A stretch of 64,000 nt of DNA from Pseudomonas sp. SCA2728.1_7 (GTDB taxonomy: Bacteria > Pseudomonadota > Gammaproteobacteria > Pseudomonadales > Pseudomonadaceae): NCBI RefSeq assembly GCF_018138145.1, contig NZ_CP073104.1:3966001-4030000 (forward strand). Direction: 5' to 3'. Below are positions 8,649-17,637 of the stretch, one piece after another. The number at the start of each line of letters is the position of its first letter. The stretch's first letter is position 1. A model generated the notes under the pieces. That model ran no database searches. It was not told the origin of the DNA and worked only from the letters and a program-made list of their open reading frames with translations. A program made the translations under genes and the position numbers.

Positions 8649-10229
8649 CTATTCACCCGCAGGTTTGGGCACGAACAAGCGTGCTTGCATCCCGCCCGCA
8701 TGGACTTCAGCGCTGGCCTGCCAGGTTGCGGGTAGCGCTGAGAACTCTTGTGGCTCGTCGACGGTTCCGACCAGCCAGACCCGGCCTCCGGCTGGCAGCT
8801 CCGTCAGGCTATTCAGATAGACATCACTCGTCACCAGCGTGCCGAACCCGTACTCATTTGGCCGCGTCGATTGGCCATCGGCTTTCGGTGGGGTGAAGAG
8901 GCGCACCTGCGCCCCGCTGCGATCGTAGTAGACGTAGCTCAGATACCAGAGCATGTCGCTGGTGACGATGCGGTCACCGGGAAGGAAATGCTGGTTGACG
9001 TACTTCACGACCGTGTCGAGCTGATCGTGAGTGTCGACCGTGGCGTTGTTGCTCACACCGACCAGTTCCACGCCGACCAGCGCTACCAGCACCGCCAAAG
9101 CAAGCATGCGAACGCGGCTATACAAACGATCAATGGCCAACGCCGCGAGCATCGGTAAACCGAGGGCGAATGCCGTCAGATATCGCTCAATGAATACCGG
9201 CGTGATGAACGACACCGCGAACACCAGCAGCAGCGGAAGACCGGTGTACAGCGCCAGCAGAATGCTGCCGCGCGACACACTGCGATCGCGCATGACGGCC
9301 ACAACTGCCAGCACCAGCAGTGCCAACGGCAGCGCGCCAAAGACCAGCAGCGGCAGACTCTCGCCATCGTCCTGAATCAGCCATGACCAGATCATCGACG
9401 GCAACGACCCCAACGTCACCGCTGGCTCCCAACCGACATCGCCGCCGACTTCGAGTTGTTGCATGTGCTGCATCAAATCAAGCAACTTTGGCAACCAGGG
9501 CAGATACAGCACGCCGATGGCCAGATTTGCCAGCCACCAGTCCGCACGCTGGATATGCCGGAAGCGATAACCGCGCTGCACGCGAATGCCGAGCAGATAA
9601 ACCCAGTGACACAGTGCGGCCAGCACGGCGAAATAATGGGTGTAGAACGCCGCACTCATCAACACCACGTAAACCACGAGATAGTCACGGCGTTGCGGGC
9701 GCCGGATCCAGTAGACCAGCGCCAGGCTCGCGGCGAGCAGCAGCGCACCGAGCAGCGCGTACATGCGCACTTCCTGGCTGTAGCGCACTGCCGTCGGTAA
9801 CAGTGCGAGTAACAATCCGGCGATGAACGCGGCGCGGCGAGTGGCCAGGCGATCCACCAGCCACACGCCCAGCCCGACCGCCGCAATGCCGGCCAGCGCA
9901 CTGAGACAGCGGAGCGCAAAGATGCCGTCCCCGAACAACCCGATCCAGCCATGCAAGACCATGAAGTACAGCGGCGGATGCACATCAAATGCAGCGTGCT
10001 GCCAGATTTCACTCAGCGAATAGCGCGCCAGCAGCAGGCTGGAGCCTTCATCGCCCCAGATCGCCGCCGCCGTCAGGTCATAAAAACGCACGAACGCGGC
10101 CAGCACCAGAATTGGCCACAGCCAGTGATCTTTTACCCAGCGCACCCAGCGCAGGCTGCCGAACCAGGAACCGGGCGCGGCATACGGGTCTTGCGTGTCG
10201 CCCATTGGCGTGACTCTGTTGACCGCCAT
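8649..10229 (-). CDS. GT39-type polyprenyl-phosphate-dependent membrane glycosyltransferase
   Basis: The 526-residue protein has 10-12 predicted membrane helices and a C-terminal periplasmic domain. W-G-D-E-G-S near residue 59 carries the acidic residue of the first periplasmic loop, and D-V-H-P-P-L-Y near 82 matches ArnT/PMT-like GT-C enzymes. These use a lipid-linked sugar to glycosylate a lipid or protein in the periplasm; the acceptor is unknown. An AGAGGA ribosome site precedes the ATG. It lies 55 bp downstream of the efflux outer-membrane factor gene on the same strand and converges on the slipin gene. Confidence 0.8.
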   Translation of the reverse strand: MAVNRVTPMGDTQDPYAAPGSWFGSLRWVRWVKDHWLWPILVLAAFVRFYDLTAAAIWGDEGSSLLLARYSLSEIWQHAAFDVHPPLYFMVLHGWIGLFGDGIFALRCLSALAGIAAVGLGVWLVDRLATRRAAFIAGLLLALLPTAVRYSQEVRMYALLGALLLAASLALVYWIRRPQRRDYLVVYVVLMSAAFYTHYFAVLAALCHWVYLLGIRVQRGYRFRHIQRADWWLANLAIGVLYLPWLPKLLDLMQHMQQLEVGGDVGWEPAVTLGSLPSMIWSWLIQDDGESLPLLVFGALPLALLVLAVVAVMRDRSVSRGSILLALYTGLPLLLVFAVSFITPVFIERYLTAFALGLPMLAALAIDRLYSRVRMLALAVLVALVGVELVGVSNNATVDTHDQLDTVVKYVNQHFLPGDRIVTSDMLWYLSYVYYDRSGAQVRLFTPPKADGQSTRPNEYGFGTLVTSDVYLNSLTELPAGGRVWLVGTVDEPQEFSALPATWQASAEVHAGGMQARLFVPKPAGE

Positions 10230-10284
10230 CGCTTCCTCTTGCCGCGCCGCAGCGCCACGAGAGTATGACGCGCCAACCTGCCCA

Positions 10285-11892
10285 TCACTTTAGGTCAGCC
10301 ACGGCGGAACCGTCGATGCCGGTTGGCGCTTTCACGACACCCGGCAACCCGACGGCGACTTTTGCCTCTGGATACACCGACTCCCAACCGCCGCCCAATG
10401 CCTTGTACAACCCGACCATCGCCAACGAAACGCCGGTCGAACTCTCCACCCACTGCTCCTGCGTCGCCAGCAGCGCGCCTTGCACGGTGAGGACGTTGAC
10501 GAAATCAACCACGCCTTCGACGTATTGCTGTTGCGCGGTGCGCAGGGCGATCTGGTTCTGGCGGACGGCTTCGGCGAGGCTGTCGCGGCGGCGCTGGCTG
10601 GCGTTGTAGGCGGTCAGTTGATCGTCGATTTCATGCCAGGCGCGCAGCACGGTTTGCTGATAGGCGACGGCGGCTTCCTGTTGTTGCGCTTCGCGCAGTT
10701 GCAGCATGCCGCGCAGGCGTCCGCCGTCGAACAACGGCAGGCTGAATTGTGGGCCGATGCCGAAGGCGCGCGAGCTCCACGAGCCGAAATCGCTGAGTTG
10801 CATGGCTTGCGAGCCGAGGTTGCCCGACAGGGTAATACGCGGATAGAAATCGCCCTTGGCCACACCGATATTGGCAGTCGCGGCGTGCAAGCGCGCTTCG
10901 GCCTGACGGATGTCCGGACGGCGTTCAGCCAGTTGCGACGGCAAGCCGATAGCGACTTGCAGCGGCGACTGCGGCACGGCGGCGTCTGTGGATAACTCTT
11001 TGGCCAATGCCTGCGGCGGTTCGCCCATCAGCAGGCTGATCGCGTTGATCAGTTGCGATTGGCGTTGTTCCAGCGCCGGCAAGCGCGATTCGATGGCCGC
11101 GACTTGCGCGGCGGCTTCGGCGACGTCGAGGTCAGTCGCAACGCCGTCGGCCAGGCGCAGTTGTGAGAGTTTCAGACTGTGCCGGGCGACGTCGAGGTTC
11201 TGCTCGGTGACGGCGCGGGTGTTCTGCACGCCGCGCAGTTGAATGTAGTTTTGTGCGGTGTCGGCGAGCACGGCCAGCAGCACCCCGCGACGGTCATTTT
11301 CGGCGACTTCGAGGTTGGCGTCGGCGGCTTCGGTTTCGCGGCGCACGCGGCCCCAGAAATCCAGTTCCCATGAAGCGGAGAAACCGGCGTCCCACAGGTT
11401 GAACGCGGAATCGCCGTTGTGCCCGGACGGGTCGTTCAGGCCCTCGCCGCTGTTGCGTTTGCGCGCGTAACTGCCCGTGGCGGCGGTGCTCGGATAACGG
11501 TCAGCGGTTATCACCTGGCGAGCCGCGCGGCTTTGTTGCAGACGGCTGCTGGCCAGTTGCAGATCGAGGTTGCTCTGCACCGCACGTTGAGTGATCGCGG
11601 ACAGTTGCGGGTCGTGGAAGACTTCCCACCAACGTTCGTTCAGGGGTTCGCTGACGGCTTGGCTGGGGGCGGACTTGGCGGGTTTGGCCCAGTCGGCGAT
11701 TTGTGTGGCTTGAGGCTTTTGGAAGTCAGGGCCTACTGTGCAAGCGGTGAGAGTTACTGCGAGCAAGGCACTCAAGGTGATTGGCTGCCACGCGCCTCTT
11801 CGCGAGCAGGCTCGCTCCCACATTTTGGATTGCGTTTTCCCTGTGGGAGCGAGCCTGCTCGCGAAGGTGTCGGTTCGATCAACACGGCTCAT
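10285..11892 (-). CDS. NodT-type outer-membrane factor lipoprotein with a REPIN in its leader-coding region
   Basis: A 535-residue TolC/NodT-family protein with a lipobox (LTAC) at about residue 51, the N-E-R-W-W-E motif near 85, and R-R-P-D-I-R-Q-A-E-A-R-L in the second half. The ATG at 11892 overlaps the fusion-protein stop (ATGA) and has GAGGTGA 7 nt upstream, so it is probably the true start. That makes the leader about 50 residues long, because residues about 10-31 are encoded by a REPIN. An internal ATG at 11823, within the REPIN, would give a normal 27-residue leader but has no good ribosome site. It should be the duct for the EmrAB-like pump upstream. Confidence 0.88.
   Translation of the reverse strand: MSRVDRTDTFASRLAPTGKTQSKMWERACSRRGAWQPITLSALLAVTLTACTVGPDFQKPQATQIADWAKPAKSAPSQAVSEPLNERWWEVFHDPQLSAITQRAVQSNLDLQLASSRLQQSRAARQVITADRYPSTAATGSYARKRNSGEGLNDPSGHNGDSAFNLWDAGFSASWELDFWGRVRRETEAADANLEVAENDRRGVLLAVLADTAQNYIQLRGVQNTRAVTEQNLDVARHSLKLSQLRLADGVATDLDVAEAAAQVAAIESRLPALEQRQSQLINAISLLMGEPPQALAKELSTDAAVPQSPLQVAIGLPSQLAERRPDIRQAEARLHAATANIGVAKGDFYPRITLSGNLGSQAMQLSDFGSWSSRAFGIGPQFSLPLFDGGRLRGMLQLREAQQQEAAVAYQQTVLRAWHEIDDQLTAYNASQRRRDSLAEAVRQNQIALRTAQQQYVEGVVDFVNVLTVQGALLATQEQWVESSTGVSLAMVGLYKALGGGWESVYPEAKVAVGLPGVVKAPTGIDGSAVADLK
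11799..11865. repeat. REPIN inside a coding region
   Basis: Perfect 24-bp arms (11799-11822 and 11842-11865) of the CGCGAGCAGGCTCGCTCCCA type around a 19-bp centre. The element is read through in frame by the outer-membrane factor gene. Confidence 0.92.
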
Positions 11893-12959
11893 CGCTGAGT
11901 CACCTCACGCACCGATGTCGCCGAGCTTTTGGTATCAATGCTCGCCTCCACCGACATGCCCACGCGCAATCGTCCAGCCAGCGGCTGGCCAGGCTCAAGC
12001 ATGATTTTCACCGGAATCCGCTGCACCACCTTGGTGAAGTTGCCGGTGGCGTTGTCCGGCTTCACCGCCGCAAAGGTCACGCCCGTCGCCGGGGCAATAC
12101 TTTCGACGCGACCGCTCAATGCCTCACCGCCGAGGCTGTCGACACGCACTTGCACTTCCTGCCCAGGCTGTACGTCCGTCAGTTGCGTTTCCTGAAAATT
12201 CGCCACTACATACGCCTGCTGCAACGGCACCACCGCCAGCAGCTTGCTGCCCGGCGTCACATAGGCGCCAACGCGCACGGCCCGTTCGCCGATCATGCCG
12301 TCCTGCGGCGCGGTGATACGTGTGTAGGAGAGTTCGAAACTGGCGATTTCCAACGCCGCTTGCGCGTGTTTCAAACTGCCTTCGGCCGCATCTCGTTGAG
12401 CGGTAAGAATGTCGACCTGCTTGCGCTCTGCCGCCAGTTTCGCGGTGGCGGTGTCGAGATGAGCCGTGGCCTGATCGATGCGCGTGCGCGCCTGTTGCGC
12501 GTTCTGCACAGTGCCGGCACCAACGCCGGCCAAATGGTTGTAGCGATTCAACTCCTGCTGAGCGAAAGCCATTTCAGCTTTGGCCGACACCACCGAAGCC
12601 TGCGCCTGGGCGATCACCGACGTCTGGCGTTCCAGCGTCGCTTTGGCGTTCTGCAACTGCGCTCGCGCCACCAGGGTTTGCGCATCCGCCGCCTCGGCTG
12701 AAGCACGCAGATCACGATCATCGATCAGCGCCAGCAACTGTCCTGCCTTCACTTGCTGGTTGTCTTCCACCAGCACTTCCTTGATGAAACCGGCCACGCG
12801 CGGCACCACCAGGGTGTAGTCGGCGGAGACGAAAGCGTCGTTGGTGTTTTGCTGCGTACGTTTGCCAAACACGCCGGGCAGCGCCAGATACACCAGCACG
12901 CCTACAGCCAGCGCGGCCGCCACAGCCACCGCGAGTTTTTGCTTTGCTTGAGTCGTCAT
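11889..12959 (-). CDS. EmrA-like membrane fusion protein of an MFS tripartite pump
   Basis: A 356-residue HlyD-family protein: N-terminal membrane helix (about residues 8-28), N-T-N-D-A-F-V near 42, lipoyl half-motifs (VPRVAGFIKEVLVEDNQ near 53 and PQDGMIGERAVRVG near 210), a long alpha hairpin, and a beta-barrel. The ATG at 12959 is used; an open frame extends further upstream to 13493 but only through the MFS gene in another frame. It follows the EmrB-like gene by 26 bp and is coupled by ATGA to the outer-membrane factor. Confidence 0.9.
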   Translation of the reverse strand: MTTQAKQKLAVAVAAALAVGVLVYLALPGVFGKRTQQNTNDAFVSADYTLVVPRVAGFIKEVLVEDNQQVKAGQLLALIDDRDLRASAEAADAQTLVARAQLQNAKATLERQTSVIAQAQASVVSAKAEMAFAQQELNRYNHLAGVGAGTVQNAQQARTRIDQATAHLDTATAKLAAERKQVDILTAQRDAAEGSLKHAQAALEIASFELSYTRITAPQDGMIGERAVRVGAYVTPGSKLLAVVPLQQAYVVANFQETQLTDVQPGQEVQVRVDSLGGEALSGRVESIAPATGVTFAAVKPDNATGNFTKVVQRIPVKIMLEPGQPLAGRLRVGMSVEASIDTKSSATSVREVTQR

Positions 12960-12985
12960 AAAAACCTTCTGTTTCAGTACAGCGA

Positions 12986-14524
12986 TCAGGTCGGCGCGCG
13001 CGGCGGATAGATCCGCGTCGGCAGCCAGAAAATCAGCAGGATCAACGCCACCGCGACGCCGGCCATGCACACGTAGAGATCGGAAGAGGTCAGCACCACG
13101 GCCTGCTCGTGCAGGCGATGGGCGAGGCCCGGATCGCTGCGGTCGGCCAGCGGCGAATTGCCGAGGCTGTCGACCAACATGCTTGAGTGGAAATGCAGAC
13201 GCGCAGTGGTCAGCGCCTCGATCACCCCGGTGGCGACCACGGCCGACAGCCCTTTCACGGTGTTGAACCATGCCGATGCGAAGGGACCGTCCAGCGGTGT
13301 GATGCTGCCGGTCGAAAGCATCAACAACGGCAGCACCGCCATCGGCTGACCGAAAATCTGCAGCCATTGCAGGACGTAGAAGTCGTCGCGAATCCACTGC
13401 GAAGTCAGCTGCGATCCACCCAGGCACGACAGCGCCAACATGCTCAGCCCAATCCCGAGTACCCAGCGACAATCGACCCAACGCAGATTGCATAGCGCCG
13501 CCACCAGTGGCAGCGCGATCAACTGCGGCAGCGCGGCGATGAGCATGATCGGCGCGGTCTGCACCGGGCGATAACCCTGCACCTGCGCCAGATAACTCGA
13601 CGGAATCAGCACCACCGCCAACAACACCACCAACACGCCGGCCAGGGTCATCAAGGCGAACGACAGGTTACGGATACCGAGCATCTGCAATTTGAAAAAC
13701 GGAATCGGCTGCGACCATTCGTTGATCAGAAACGCCACCAGCAACAACGAACCGGCACCGAGCAATCCACAAATCAGACTCGACTCGAACCAGTCCAGTC
13801 GATTGCCTTGCAGCAAACCGATCACCAACATGCAGATCGCCGGAAAGCCCAGCAGCAGACCTTTCCAGTTGAACGATTTGAGGCGTTCCAAACGCAGCGG
13901 GTCCTGCGGAATGCCCCACGCGACCATCGCCATGGCGATCAGGCAAGGCACGATGATCTGCCAGAACGTCCACTGCCAACCGACGTATTCGGTCCACAAA
14001 CCGGCCAGCGGCGTGCCGAGGCCGGGGCCGAATGTCGCCGTCAGTGCGTAGCCGGCCAGACCGTAGAGTTTGATGTTCGCCGGCAAAAAGCGCAGGGCGA
14101 CGGTCATCAGCATTGGCGGCAACGCACCGCCCGCCAGACCTTGCAGGATGCGCATCAGCAGCAGACTTTCGTAGTTCGGCGCGAATGGACACAGCACGCC
14201 GAGCAACGTGAACAGACCGATCGCGCAAAGGGTGAAGCAGCGCAACGAGAAGGTCACCGAACACCACGGCGCGAAGGCCATGGCTGCGACCGAGGTGGCG
14301 GTGTAGCTGGCGACCAGCCAGGTGCCTTCGTCGTAACCGATGCTCAGCGCGCCACGGATGTCGGCCAGGGCCACCTTGGTGACCATCTCGTTGAGGCCCG
14401 ATACCAGCACCGCCAGCAGCACGCCGACCAGGCCAATGATGATCCGCGCCCCGAACACCGGTGGCGTGGCCGCCGTCGCCGGGCTGGCCGCAGCGATGGG
14501 CGCTGCCGCCGTCAGGGATGTCAT
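12986..14524 (-). CDS. MFS transporter, DHA2 (EmrB) family
   Basis: A 512-residue inner-membrane protein with about 14 hydrophobic helices, as expected for the DHA2 drug:H+ antiporters. Family signatures include Y-D-E-G-T-W-L-V-A-S-Y-T near residue 68, the L-Q-G-L-A-G-G motif near 135 and the G-P-G-L-G-T-P motif C near 165. It is the first gene of an EmrB-EmrA-outer-membrane-factor operon that should export toxic organics straight out of the cell. A LysR gene on the same strand lies upstream beyond a REPIN. Confidence 0.9.
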   Translation of the reverse strand: MTSLTAAAPIAAASPATAATPPVFGARIIIGLVGVLLAVLVSGLNEMVTKVALADIRGALSIGYDEGTWLVASYTATSVAAMAFAPWCSVTFSLRCFTLCAIGLFTLLGVLCPFAPNYESLLLMRILQGLAGGALPPMLMTVALRFLPANIKLYGLAGYALTATFGPGLGTPLAGLWTEYVGWQWTFWQIIVPCLIAMAMVAWGIPQDPLRLERLKSFNWKGLLLGFPAICMLVIGLLQGNRLDWFESSLICGLLGAGSLLLVAFLINEWSQPIPFFKLQMLGIRNLSFALMTLAGVLVVLLAVVLIPSSYLAQVQGYRPVQTAPIMLIAALPQLIALPLVAALCNLRWVDCRWVLGIGLSMLALSCLGGSQLTSQWIRDDFYVLQWLQIFGQPMAVLPLLMLSTGSITPLDGPFASAWFNTVKGLSAVVATGVIEALTTARLHFHSSMLVDSLGNSPLADRSDPGLAHRLHEQAVVLTSSDLYVCMAGVAVALILLIFWLPTRIYPPRAPT

Positions 14525-14631
14525 GAATACACACTCCGGAGGGAAAAATACCGGAGCATCTTAGTCGGGCTTGGCAATGACGAAAATTGACTTATTGGCA
14601 GGTTATAAGTGCGCCAGACACAACGATCAAC

Positions 14632-14728
14632 CCCTGTAGGAGTGAGCCTGCTCGCGATGGCGATGTGTCAGTCGATGCATGTATTGAATGACACACCGCC
14701 ATCGCGAGCAGGCTCACTCCTACAAGGG
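14632..14728. repeat. REPIN
   Basis: Inverted pair with about 28-bp arms of the ATCGCGAGCAGGCTCACTCC type, extended by further complementary bases inside (GTGTCA/TGACAC). It lies between the MFS gene and the LysR gene. Confidence 0.9.
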
Positions 14729-14747
14729 TTTTGTGCTGGTTGGGAGA

Positions 14748-15665
14748 TTAAGGCTGGGCAGCCAGCCAGGTTTCGTCGCAGCAGGCCTTGAGGGTTTCGC
14801 GCAGCCAGCGGTGCGCCGGATCTTTGTCGAAACGCGGGTGCCAGGCTTGGGTCAGCATCAAGGTCGGCAATGGGATCGGCAGGTCGAACGAGCGCAGTTT
14901 CAGCCCGAGCCGGCGGACGCTGAGCAACGCTTCCTTGGGCACTGGTAGGATCAGGTCGGAATCCGGCAAGGCAAACATCGCCGCATGAAAACTCGGCGCA
15001 ATCACTGCCACACGCCGCTCCAGGCCCAAGGCATTCAGCGCCGTATCGATGGGTCCACGGGCGATGCCACGGCGCGACATGCTGATGTGGGAAAACCCGG
15101 CATAGCGCTCGGCAGTGATTTCGCCGTCGAGCAAGGGATGATCTTCGCGCACCAGTCCCACGAAGTGCGTCGAGAACAGGTTCTGCACTTTGACTTCAGG
15201 GGTGATGGGGCGGGTGTTGCTGACGCTCAGATCGATGCGCCCTTCTCGCAGGGCTTCATCATCGCCATCGCCTTCCGGAACGAAACGCAGTTCGCAGTGC
15301 GGCGCCAGTTGGTCGAGGGTGTCGAACAGCTTGCCGCCGTAGACACCGATGAAAAAGTCGTTGGCGCGGATGCTGAAGCGGCGGCGCAAACTGCTCAACT
15401 CCACGGTGTCCGCCGAGCGGAACAAAAGCGCAGCCTGTTCGACCACATCGCGCACCTGTTCGCGCAATTCCAATGCCTTGGGAGTCGGCACCAGCCCCCG
15501 ACCGGCGCGCACCAGAATCGGATCGCCGATGGCTTCGCGGATTCGCGTCAGGGTGCGGCTCATGGCCGCCGGGCTGAGGTTCATCCGCCGTGCAGCGCCG
15601 ACCACACTGCCCTCGTCGAGCAAAGCGTCGAGGGCGACCAGAAGGTTCATGTCCGGGAGTTGCAT
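14748..15665 (-). CDS. LysR-family transcriptional regulator
   Basis: About 305 residues: an N-terminal winged helix (residues 4-63, with A-A-R-R-M-N-L-S-P-A-A-M-S-R-T-L as the recognition region) and a periplasmic-binding-like effector domain. The ATG at 15665 is preferred over the GTG at 15674. It is encoded upstream of, and in the same direction as, the EmrB-like operon and may control it; this is inference from position only. Confidence 0.88.
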   Translation of the reverse strand: MQLPDMNLLVALDALLDEGSVVGAARRMNLSPAAMSRTLTRIREAIGDPILVRAGRGLVPTPKALELREQVRDVVEQAALLFRSADTVELSSLRRRFSIRANDFFIGVYGGKLFDTLDQLAPHCELRFVPEGDGDDEALREGRIDLSVSNTRPITPEVKVQNLFSTHFVGLVREDHPLLDGEITAERYAGFSHISMSRRGIARGPIDTALNALGLERRVAVIAPSFHAAMFALPDSDLILPVPKEALLSVRRLGLKLRSFDLPIPLPTLMLTQAWHPRFDKDPAHRWLRETLKACCDETWLAAQP

Positions 15666-15750
15666 GCTGAGCACTCATGGCTGATCAGGATTGATCTGGG
15701 CGCAATGCTAGCAAACATTCTTCAAGTATTGCGGTGGCATGACTGACGCT

Positions 15751-15843
15751 ATCGCGAGCAGGCTCACTCCTACATTAGATCTTCAGTGCCTACAGATTTT
15801 GTGTCCTACGCAGATCCCCTGTAGGAGTGAGCCTGCTCGCGAT
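15751..15843. repeat. REPIN
   Basis: Perfect 24-bp arms (15751-15774 and 15820-15843) of the ATCGCGAGCAGGCTCACTCC type with a 45-bp centre. It sits between the LysR gene and the ABC permease stop. Confidence 0.92.
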
Positions 15844-15867
15844 GAGGCCAGCCGCAACGCCACAGAA

Positions 15868-16734
15868 TTACCGCTGCATACCCCAACGCTTGACGGTCAC
15901 CCGCTCCAGCGTATCGAACACCAGATTCTCCACCAGCAACCCGATCAGAATCACCACCGCCAACCCGGCAAACACCTTGTCGGTGTACAGCTCATTACGA
16001 TTCTGGAAGATGTACCAACCCAACCCGCCCTTGCCACTGGTAGCGCCAAACACCAATTCAGCGGCGATCAACGTGCGCCAGGCAAACGCCCAGCCGATCT
16101 TCAACCCGGCCAGAATCGACGGCAGCGCGGCCGGGATCAGGATGAACAGCACCAGTCGCAAACCCTTCAGACCATAGTTGCGCCCAGCCATGCGTAGGGT
16201 TTCGGAAACGCCGAGAAACCCCGCATAAGTGTTCAACGCCAACGCCCACAACACCGAATGCACCAGCACAAAAATCAGGCTGTTCTGCCCCAGACCAAAC
16301 CACAGCAGCGCCAGCGGCAGCAGGGCAATCGCCGGCAACGGGTTGAACATCGAGGTCATCGTGCTCAGCAGATCGCGACCCAATTGCGTCGACACCGCCA
16401 GCGTGGTCAGGGCAAACGCCAGAACGATGCCGATCAGGTAACCCTTGATCAGCACCACCAGCGAGATCCACACTTTGGCCAGCAGCTCACCACTGAGCAG
16501 CCCCTCGAACAGCGCGTGGCTGGTCTGCAAGAAACTCGGCAGCATCAGGTCATTGTTCTGGATCCGCGCAACCACTTCCCACAACACCGCCAGCACAATC
16601 AGGATCAGGCCTTTACGCAACCAGCCCTGTTGCCACAGCCGCGTACCCAGCGACAACTCACGCTCGACCGGCACTTCGGTCAACGGCTCCAGCACAATTT
16701 CGAATTCTTTACGCACAGATGATGAATGGCTCAT
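15868..16734 (-). CDS. TauC/SsuC-type ABC transporter permease
   Basis: A 288-residue permease with about six membrane helices and the EAA-loop region (A-G-R-N-Y-G-L then I-P-A-A-L-P-S-I-L-A-G-L) near residues 185-215, as in TauC/SsuC. The frame opens with TTG at 16758, but the ATG at 16734 has AGGAGG upstream and gives the family length. It is the last gene of a dioxygenase-ATPase-permease run. It should import an organosulfonate or similar small acid. Confidence 0.88.
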   Translation of the reverse strand: MSHSSSVRKEFEIVLEPLTEVPVERELSLGTRLWQQGWLRKGLILIVLAVLWEVVARIQNNDLMLPSFLQTSHALFEGLLSGELLAKVWISLVVLIKGYLIGIVLAFALTTLAVSTQLGRDLLSTMTSMFNPLPAIALLPLALLWFGLGQNSLIFVLVHSVLWALALNTYAGFLGVSETLRMAGRNYGLKGLRLVLFILIPAALPSILAGLKIGWAFAWRTLIAAELVFGATSGKGGLGWYIFQNRNELYTDKVFAGLAVVILIGLLVENLVFDTLERVTVKRWGMQR

Positions 16735-16754
16735 CGGGTAGTCCTCCTGGCCGC

Positions 16755-17615
16755 TCAATAGGCGATGCGAATGTCGTTGAAGTCGTGGTCACGCTCGGTT
16801 TCCGGCGACTGGCCTTCGTCGAACAGCAGACGATGAATGCGCCGCGCCGACTCCTGAAACGCTACGCCACCCAAGCTGTGCAAGTCGTATTGATGGCTGT
16901 GCACTTCGGCGCGCACTCGGCCGGGATGCGGCGACAACAGCAGGATGCGATTGCCGACCACCAGCGCCTCTTCAATCGAGTGGGTGACGAACAGCAGAGT
17001 GAAGCGCACCTCTTCCCAGAGCAGCAGCAATTCTTCCTGCATCTTGCGTCGGGTCAGTGCATCAAGGGCGGCGAACGGTTCGTCCATCAAGAGGATTTTC
17101 GGCTGCATCGCCAACGCCCGGGCAATCGCCACGCGCGCTTTCATGCCGCCGGACAGGGTGTGCGGGTAAGCATCGGCGAACGCTGCCAGCCCGACTTTTT
17201 CCAGATAGTGCAGCGCGCGTTCTTCGGCTTCTTTTTTCTTCAGCGTGCGCGAAGCGAGCAGCGGAAACATCACGTTCTGTTTGACGGTTTTCCACGGTGG
17301 CAGCTGATCGAATTCCTGAAACACCACAATCCGGTCCGGACCCGGCGCGTCGACGCGCTGGCCTTGCAGACGGATCTCGCCTTCGCACGGTTGAATGAAG
17401 CCGGCCACTGCTTTGAGCAAGGTGGACTTACCGCACCCGGATGGACCGAGCAGCACGTAGCGATCGGCCGGGTCGATTTCAAAACTGACTTGGTGGGTGG
17501 CACGCACCACGCGTTGCGGGGTGCGGTATTCGAGGCTGACATGATCGACCGCGAGCAGCGCTTCGCTGCGAGCGATCGGGTTGCTGGCCGCGTGGCCTTG
17601 CAAGGGAGCGTTCAT
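16755..17615 (-). CDS. TauB/SsuB-type ABC transporter ATPase
   Basis: A 286-residue ABC ATPase: Walker A GPSGCGKST near residue 58, signature LSGGMKARVAIARAL near 155, Walker B ILLMDEPFAALD near 174 and switch His in V-T-H-S-I-E-E. It lies between a TauD-type dioxygenase gene (22 bp upstream) and the permease gene (20 bp downstream). With the permease it forms an importer lacking a locally encoded binding protein. Confidence 0.92.
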   Translation of the reverse strand: MNAPLQGHAASNPIARSEALLAVDHVSLEYRTPQRVVRATHQVSFEIDPADRYVLLGPSGCGKSTLLKAVAGFIQPCEGEIRLQGQRVDAPGPDRIVVFQEFDQLPPWKTVKQNVMFPLLASRTLKKKEAEERALHYLEKVGLAAFADAYPHTLSGGMKARVAIARALAMQPKILLMDEPFAALDALTRRKMQEELLLLWEEVRFTLLFVTHSIEEALVVGNRILLLSPHPGRVRAEVHSHQYDLHSLGGVAFQESARRIHRLLFDEGQSPETERDHDFNDIRIAY

Positions 17616-17637
17616 TTTTTGATCAATCTCCGGCGAA

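Noticed and set aside
12960..13493. N-terminal extension of the EmrA-like frame
   Set aside because: It overlaps the MFS gene out of frame; the ATG at 12959 gives a normal fusion protein with its membrane helix at the start.
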